A DNA stretch of 64,000 nt from Salinicoccus sesuvii (GTDB taxonomy: Bacteria > Bacillota > Bacilli > Staphylococcales > Salinicoccaceae), in assembly GCF_042648145.1 (NCBI RefSeq), contig NZ_JBHRWV010000001.1, positions 1 through 64,000 of the forward strand, given 5' to 3'. The position numbers were made by a program, and so were the translations under genes. The notes under the pieces are model-generated. The model had not been told where the DNA came from, searched no databases, and saw only the letters and a program-made list of their open reading frames with translations. Shown piece by piece: positions 58,906 to 64,000 of this stretch. Position 1 is the stretch's first letter, and each line of letters begins with the position of its first letter.

Positions 58906-59373
58906 ATGCGCAATATGTCGGATATAATTGAACAGTACCTCAAACAATTGATTGAGCAGTCCGGCGGTGAAGTGGTTGAAATAAAACGGGCACACATCGC
59001 TGAGAAGTTCGACTGCGTTCCCTCGCAGCTCAATTACGTAATAAAAACCCGTTTTACCAATGAACATGGCTACACGGTGGAAAGTAAAAGGGGCGGTGGT
59101 GGATACATCCGTATTACGAAAGTAGAAACACACTCCAAATCGGATTATCTGACCCGCTTGAAGCAACTCATTGGAGATGGCATATCGCAACAGAATGCCA
59201 GCCGCATTGTACAGTCTCTGATGGAGAATAAAGTGATTACGCACAAAGAAGCAAAAATTATAGATGCAGTACTGGAAAGAGAAAGTCTGATGCTCGATTT
59301 GCCGTACCGTGATCGTCTACGCGCAAATATTCTGATGAGGGTGCTTGATGTCATTCTCTATAGTGAGGAGTGA
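58906..59373 (+). CDS. ctsR: Class III stress repressor CtsR
   Basis: 155-aa heat-shock repressor: winged helix with IKRAHIAEKFDCVPSQLNYVIKTRF and the glycine loop ESKRGGGGYIRI that acts as thermosensor in relatives, then the C-terminal dimer domain. GGGGTG precedes ATG 58906. Controls its own operon through the box at 58877-58893. Confidence 0.97.
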   Translation: MRNMSDIIEQYLKQLIEQSGGEVVEIKRAHIAEKFDCVPSQLNYVIKTRFTNEHGYTVESKRGGGGYIRITKVETHSKSDYLTRLKQLIGDGISQQNASRIVQSLMENKVITHKEAKIIDAVLERESLMLDLPYRDRLRANILMRVLDVILYSEE

Positions 59374-59377
59374 TTGA

Positions 59378-59896
59378 ATGAAATGCGAATCCTGCAACGA
59401 AAGAGAAGCAACCATCCACATATCAAAAGGTAACGGTCTTGAAAAGACAGAAAAGCTCCTTTGTGAACAATGTGCCAATGCATCGTTTGAGAACGACTTC
59501 AGTTATCCGGATGATACGTTCAATATCCAGAAACTGCTACAATCACTGTCACAGCATCCATCATTGCACCAAGCCAAGCAGCAACCGAAACAATGCGAAA
59601 CATGCGGTTCGACACTCAACAGCATCGTGCACAAAGGCAAGTTCGGATGTCCGGACTGTTATGGTACATTTGAAGCTCAGGTGCCGGATATTGTGAGCCG
59701 TGTACAAGCATATCAGTCGGAACACGTCGGTAAAGTACCGATGAAATCCCAGGCCCAGCTGCAGACCAAAAGAAAAATTGAAGCTTTGAAAGAAAGACTC
59801 GCCCAACTCGTTGAAACTCAGGAGTTTGAAGAAGCAGTCGTCGTACGTGATGAAATCAGGGCGCTGGAACAGGCAGGTGGCAATAATGGAGCATAG
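59378..59896 (+). CDS. mcsA: McsA, activator of the McsB arginine kinase
   Basis: 172 aa with zinc-finger CXXC pairs: CESC (3-6), CEQC, CETC and CPDC; C-terminal UVR motif (KIEALKERLAQLVETQEFEEAVVVRDEI in parts) for ClpC/McsB contact. Starts five bases after ctsR; GTGAGGAG lies before the ATG. Confidence 0.95.
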   Translation: MKCESCNEREATIHISKGNGLEKTEKLLCEQCANASFENDFSYPDDTFNIQKLLQSLSQHPSLHQAKQQPKQCETCGSTLNSIVHKGKFGCPDCYGTFEAQVPDIVSRVQAYQSEHVGKVPMKSQAQLQTKRKIEALKERLAQLVETQEFEEAVVVRDEIRALEQAGGNNGA

Positions 59897-60914
59897 CCAT
59901 ATCAGTCCATGGGTGCAAAACGCAGCAGAACTGCCTGTCGAGATGTCGACGCGTGTCCGTCTAGCCAGAAATATCAGTAATTTGCCTTTTCCGCACATGA
60001 TGGATGATGTTACACAGATTGAACCCGTATTAAGTAGATTGGATGACGTACTGACAGGGTACAGACGTGTACAGATGGACGCACTTCAGTTTGAAGACAA
60101 GGCATTACTTGTCGAAAAACATCTGATCAGTCCATTGTTCACTAAGCGGGGTCTGATCAGCTATATAGATGAAGCAGAGTCTGTCTCAATCATGATTAAT
60201 GAAGAAGACCACCTGCGGATTCAAACGATGGGTGCTGGGATACCCCTGATGTCACTCTATAACAAGGCAAATGAAATCGATGATGAAATAGAGTCTGAGG
60301 TCGGTTATGCTTTTGATGACCAGTACGGATACCTTACGGCGTGCCCAACGAATATCGGTACAGGCCTTAGAGCCTCGGTCATGTTGCATCTGCCCGCCAT
60401 GACGTTTGGCAATCGAATCCAAACATTGGCTGCGAATCTGAGCCGCTTTGGCTTTACACTAAGAGGTATATACGGGGAGGGATCTATTCCGCTCGGGCAC
60501 ATATACCAGCTCTCCAACCAGCTGACACTGGGTCAGAATGAAACGGAGATCATCAGCAATCTGGATGAACTGAAGCAGCGGATAGTAGAAGAAGAAATTG
60601 AGATGCGCTCACAGTTTAAAAGTGAACATCCGATTGAAGTTAAGGATTCGGTCTACCGTTCATACGGCATACTGAAACATGCCTATAAGTTGCCGCTTAA
60701 GGAAGCGGCAAAATGCTTAAGTGACATCAAACTTGGTATCGATCTTGAACTGATCGAACATGAAGCGTTTCAATTCCAAAAATGGATTCAACTGATTCAG
60801 CCGGCATTCATCAAGATGCGACTGAATGAACAGAATACAGAAATAGCATCACTGGAGCGTGCTGTTGAAGAAGAGCGTGCGACCTTGATGAGACAACTAC
60901 TAGGAGGGGAATAA
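59886..60914 (+). CDS. mcsB: Protein arginine kinase McsB
   Basis: Guanido-kinase-like enzyme of 342 aa that phosphorylates protein arginines, marking them for ClpCP. Seen: STRVRLARNI nucleotide-binding Args, INEEDHLRIQ, GLRASVMLHLPAM with TACPTNIGTG (catalytic cysteine region), and RGIYGEGS with the pArg pocket. ATG 59886 overlaps mcsA by 11 bases; the open frame upstream of this is inside mcsA. Confidence 0.96.
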   Translation: MEHSHISPWVQNAAELPVEMSTRVRLARNISNLPFPHMMDDVTQIEPVLSRLDDVLTGYRRVQMDALQFEDKALLVEKHLISPLFTKRGLISYIDEAESVSIMINEEDHLRIQTMGAGIPLMSLYNKANEIDDEIESEVGYAFDDQYGYLTACPTNIGTGLRASVMLHLPAMTFGNRIQTLAANLSRFGFTLRGIYGEGSIPLGHIYQLSNQLTLGQNETEIISNLDELKQRIVEEEIEMRSQFKSEHPIEVKDSVYRSYGILKHAYKLPLKEAAKCLSDIKLGIDLELIEHEAFQFQKWIQLIQPAFIKMRLNEQNTEIASLERAVEEERATLMRQLLGGE

Positions 60915-60915
60915 T

Positions 60916-63354
60916 ATGCTATTTGGCAGATTAACTGAAAGAGCACAAAAGGTGCTCGCTTATGCACAGGAAGAAGCAATCAATCTCAAACATTCCAATA
61001 TCGGCACAGAGCACTTGCTACTTGGCCTGGTTAAGGAGGATGAGGGCATTGCTGCCAAAGTATTGGCATCCTTCAATATTACTGAAGAAAAAGTGAAAGA
61101 AGAAGTATTCAATCTGATCAATGAAGGTAACGAGCCGTCTTCTTCAATCCATTATACGCCAAGAGCGAAGAAGGTCATCGAACTTTCAATGGACGAAGCA
61201 CGTAAGCTTCATCACAATTTCGTCGGTACAGAGCACCTGCTGCTCGGACTGATTAGAGAGAGTGAAGGCGTAGCCGCACGTGTGTTATCCAATCTAGACC
61301 TGAACATTACCAAAGCACGTGCCGCTGTCATCAAGATGCTCGGTAACCCTGAGGCATTGCAGCAGAAAGAAAGCATGAAAAAAGATCATAATACACCGAC
61401 ACTGGATTCACTTGCGCGTGACTTAACTCAAATTGCACGCGATGAAATGCTTGATCCGGTGATTGGTCGTTCGAAAGAAATCACACGTGTTATCGAGGTA
61501 TTGAGCAGACGTACAAAGAATAATCCAGTACTGATAGGTGAGCCCGGTGTAGGTAAGACGGCTATTGCTGAAGGTCTTGCGCAGGCGATTATTAAAAATG
61601 AAGTGCCTGAAACATTGAAGGATAAACGCGTCATGTCGCTTGATATGGGGACAGTCGTCGCAGGCACCAAGTACCGCGGTGAATTTGAAGAGCGTATGAA
61701 GAAGGTTATGGAAGAAATCCATAAGGCCGGCAACGTTGTGCTCTTCATTGATGAATTGCATACCTTGATTGGTGCAGGTGGTGCAGAGGGTGCTATTGAT
61801 GCATCTAATATACTAAAACCAGCACTGGCACGCGGTGAACTGCAATGTATCGGTGCAACAACGCTTGACGAGTACCGTAAACACATCGAAAAGGACGCCG
61901 CACTCGAACGTCGTTTCCAGCCGGTACAAGTAGATGAGCCGAGTGTGGAGGATGCAATTCTTATTTTAAGAGGACTCCGTGACCGCTATGAAGCGCACCA
62001 CAGAATTACGATTACAGACGAAGCACTGGAAGCAGCTGCAGTCATGAGTGACCGCTATGTCCAGGATAGATTCCTGCCAGACAAAGCAATTGATCTGATC
62101 GATGAAGCTTCATCTAAAGTAAGACTGAGAAGCTATACGTCACCGCCTGATTTGAAGGATCTTGAAAGTAAGCTTGAAGCAATTAAAAAAGAGAAGGATT
62201 CTGCTGTGCAGAGCCAAGAGTTCGAAGCGGCAGCAAACTACAGGGATCAGCAAACGAAGCTTGAAGAAGAGTTGAAGCGACGTGAAGACGATTGGAAGAA
62301 GGAACAAGGCCAAGCTTCCCAGTCAGTGAAGAAAAGCGATATCGAAATCGTTATCAGTGGCATCACGGGCATCCCGCTCTCCAAGATTGCCGAGGACGAA
62401 TCGGATAGATTGATGAATCTCGAATCAATTCTTCATAACCGTGTCATTGGCCAAAATGATGCAGTGACATCCATCGCTAAGGCCGTCAGACGTGCACGTG
62501 CAGGACTTAAAAATCCGAAACGTCCGATAGGTAGCTTCATCTTCCTCGGCCCGACAGGTGTGGGTAAAACTGAGCTGGGTAGAGCACTCAGTGAAGCAAT
62601 GTTCGGCGAAGAAGATGCGATGATCCGCGTGGACATGAGTGAGTACATGGAGAAGCACTCCGTTTCCCGTCTCGTCGGTTCCCCTCCTGGATATGTCGGA
62701 TATGAAGATGGCGGTCAACTTACTGAAAAAGTCAGAAGAAAACCTTATTCACTCGTCTTATTCGATGAAATTGAAAAAGCGCACCCGGATGTATTCAATA
62801 TGCTCTTGCAAGTACTGGATGATGGACGTCTGACAGATTCTAATGGACGTACTGTAGATTTCCGCAATACGATCATCGTCATGACTTCAAATGTCGGTGC
62901 ACAGGAACTTAAAGATAATAAATTCGCAGGCTTTGGAACAACCGAACAGTCCCGTGACTATGATACGATCCGCAATACGATGATGAAGGAATTGAAAAAT
63001 AGTTTCCGTCCAGAATTCATTAACCGTGTGGACGATATCATCGTATTCCACAGCCTAGAGAAAGAACATCTCAAAGAAATCGTCAAGCTGATGATCGACC
63101 AGCTTACCAAACGTCTCGACAGCCAGGATATTCATCTTGAAGTTACTGAGGCAGCAACTGAAAAAATTGCAGACGAAGGATATGATCCGGAATATGGTGC
63201 ACGCCCACTTGCCCGCTCCATCCAACGTCATATCGAAGATAGACTCAGTGAGTCGCTTCTTTCCGGTGAGCAACTTGAAGGCAGAATTGTAACGATTGAT
63301 TATAAAGATGATGAATTCAGCGTGACGACGAAAGAAAGCGTGACAGCCGAATAG
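60916..63354 (+). CDS. clpC: ATP-dependent Clp protease ATP-binding subunit ClpC
   Basis: AAA+ unfoldase of 812 aa. Two N-terminal Clp repeats (about 1-145), first ATPase domain with Walker A GEPGVGKT (208-215), a UVR-containing middle domain (EKDSAVQSQEFEAAANYRDQ, about 415-450) for adaptor binding, and a second ATPase domain with Walker A GPTGVGKT (545-552). The D2 domain carries the ClpP-contact region. GGAGGGG precedes the ATG. Last gene of the CtsR operon. Confidence 0.98.
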   Translation: MLFGRLTERAQKVLAYAQEEAINLKHSNIGTEHLLLGLVKEDEGIAAKVLASFNITEEKVKEEVFNLINEGNEPSSSIHYTPRAKKVIELSMDEARKLHHNFVGTEHLLLGLIRESEGVAARVLSNLDLNITKARAAVIKMLGNPEALQQKESMKKDHNTPTLDSLARDLTQIARDEMLDPVIGRSKEITRVIEVLSRRTKNNPVLIGEPGVGKTAIAEGLAQAIIKNEVPETLKDKRVMSLDMGTVVAGTKYRGEFEERMKKVMEEIHKAGNVVLFIDELHTLIGAGGAEGAIDASNILKPALARGELQCIGATTLDEYRKHIEKDAALERRFQPVQVDEPSVEDAILILRGLRDRYEAHHRITITDEALEAAAVMSDRYVQDRFLPDKAIDLIDEASSKVRLRSYTSPPDLKDLESKLEAIKKEKDSAVQSQEFEAAANYRDQQTKLEEELKRREDDWKKEQGQASQSVKKSDIEIVISGITGIPLSKIAEDESDRLMNLESILHNRVIGQNDAVTSIAKAVRRARAGLKNPKRPIGSFIFLGPTGVGKTELGRALSEAMFGEEDAMIRVDMSEYMEKHSVSRLVGSPPGYVGYEDGGQLTEKVRRKPYSLVLFDEIEKAHPDVFNMLLQVLDDGRLTDSNGRTVDFRNTIIVMTSNVGAQELKDNKFAGFGTTEQSRDYDTIRNTMMKELKNSFRPEFINRVDDIIVFHSLEKEHLKEIVKLMIDQLTKRLDSQDIHLEVTEAATEKIADEGYDPEYGARPLARSIQRHIEDRLSESLLSGEQLEGRIVTIDYKDDEFSVTTKESVTAE

Positions 63355-63360
63355 TATCGC

Positions 63361-63398
63361 AAAAAGGACGAGCCAGTGAAGGCTCGTCCTTTTTTTAT
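63361..63398. terminator. Bidirectional terminator after clpC
   Basis: A 14-base stem (63361-63374 with 63381-63394), a six-base loop, A-rich before and T-rich after. Confidence 0.92.
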
Positions 63399-64000
63399 TC
63401 GATATCTAGTATCTTCTGTGCAGTTTCATCATCTGTCACCAAAACGTCTACGGCGCCTCCGAGGAGTGCCGAATGAATGCTCATGGTCTTGTTGTCCCCG
63501 GTAGCGATGGCTATAGTTGTACCGATGGCTTTAAGTGACTCGAGGTCGACTCCAATAATACTGTCGTTCAGTGGATGCGTAATAGGGAGACCTTCGATAT
63601 CGAAGAAGAAGGAATTGATGTCTCCAATGGCGTCTGCTTGTTTGAGGGAGGCCACGTCTTCATCCGATATATAGCCGATTTTTTCCATAGTGGAGTCAAC
63701 GACGGGATTGCCGATTCCGACGATGGCCATATCGACCGCATTTCCTTCCTCAAGTACACCGTTGATATCTTCAGATTCGAGCAACCTATTTTTAGTATCT
63801 GCATTCTCAATCATTGCAGGTGCATAAAGGTAGCTACAATGAGTATGCAACTTTTGCGCCAGTTTAAGTGCGAGCATGTTGGAATGCAGATCCAGTTCGC
63901 TACGTCCCATGCCTCCAATCAACGGAACCACTTTTACGTTCTCATTTCTCTCAAATGGATAGGCCTCGACAAAACTCGATACTGACTTTCCCCAGCTGAT
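63395..64000 (-). CDS. SorC/DeoR-type sugar-binding transcriptional regulator (partial)
   Basis: Only the C-terminal 201 residues are in the window; the frame is open through position 64000. The visible part is the SorC effector domain: SWGKSVSSFVEAYPF (the usual loop is WGTT, here WGKS), VVPLIGGMGRSELDLHSNMLALKLAQKLH, YLYAPAMIEN, DMAIVGIGNP, and the end GDNKTMSIHSALLGGAVDVLVTDDETAQKIL. Such proteins bind phosphorylated sugars (CggR, DeoR, SorC). The N-terminal DNA-binding domain lies to the right of the window. Staphylococci have radA here. Confidence 0.88.
   Translation of the reverse strand: MSWGKSVSSFVEAYPFERNENVKVVPLIGGMGRSELDLHSNMLALKLAQKLHTHCSYLYAPAMIENADTKNRLLESEDINGVLEEGNAVDMAIVGIGNPVVDSTMEKIGYISDEDVASLKQADAIGDINSFFFDIEGLPITHPLNDSIIGVDLESLKAIGTTIAIATGDNKTMSIHSALLGGAVDVLVTDDETAQKILDIE

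Overview
The window is a continuous stretch of a low-to-mid GC Gram-positive chromosome. The gene order is that of the family Staphylococcaceae: 5S rRNA, Orn/Lys/Arg decarboxylase, tmk, darA, holB, ricT, yabA, yabB, yazA, rsmI, abrB, metS, tatD, rnmV, ksgA, veg, ispE, purR, yabJ, spoVG, glmU, prs, ctc, pth, mfd, mazG, rqcP, divIC, yabR, tilS, hpt, ftsH, hslO, cysK, folP, folB, folK, lysS, a tRNA cluster, pdxR, pdxS, pdxT, nupC, ctsR, mcsA, mcsB, clpC. Base composition looks higher in GC than Staphylococcus (judged by eye, not counted), and extra blocks interrupt this order. I therefore infer a relative such as Salinicoccus or Jeotgalicoccus; no 16S sequence is present to prove it.

Layout. 1-300: end of an rRNA operon (23S-5S spacer, 5S, terminator). 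385-6475: nucleotide, replication-control and RNA-modification genes, most overlapping or within a few bases. 6496-11730: abrB (minus), metS-tatD, rnmV-ksgA, veg. 11775-15155: first accessory block, with an FMN reductase and a regulator that fuses a degenerate ABC-ATPase to LytTR, followed by an ABC-2 type transporter. 15233-36821: conserved core (isoprenoid, purine control, cell-wall precursor, PRPP, translation, transcription-coupled repair, ribosome rescue, division, tRNA lysidine, FtsH, Hsp33, cysteine, folate, lysyl-tRNA synthetase). 36956-37793: eight tRNA genes with no rRNA attached. 38017-39099: a lipoprotein of unknown role. 39284-42205: pdxR divergent from pdxST (PLP synthesis). 42250-49188: second accessory block, with an SDR, a PadR/HAAS pair, a membrane-anchored MutS-like ATPase, an Asp/Glu racemase, a FixH-like lipoprotein with a PepSY membrane protein, and a possible small transcription unit. 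49234-56084: the complete histidine operon hisZGDCBHAF(IE) on the minus strand, divergent from a YerC/HisR-type TrpR-family regulator. 56556-58712: a phosphoesterase and nupC. 58906-63354: the ctsR-mcsA-mcsB-clpC stress operon. 63395-64000: part of a SorC/DeoR-type sugar-binding regulator.

Regulation readable from the sequence includes a perfect CtsR box at ctsR; paired near-identical operators flanking the his/yerC divergent promoters; a PurBox arm before purR; repeated TAATCTGA elements between pdxR and pdxS; three ATAGTTG half-sites at the PadR promoter; a cre-like site between nupC and ctsR; and a hairpin that would mask the ribosome binding site of the ABC transporter ATPase.

Most of the window is well-known core biology. 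The least explained parts are the ABC-like/LytTR regulator with its hairpin-guarded transporter, the membrane MutS-like ATPase, the knot of crossing inverted repeats after the lipoprotein gene, and the promoter-terminator unit at 48839-49188.
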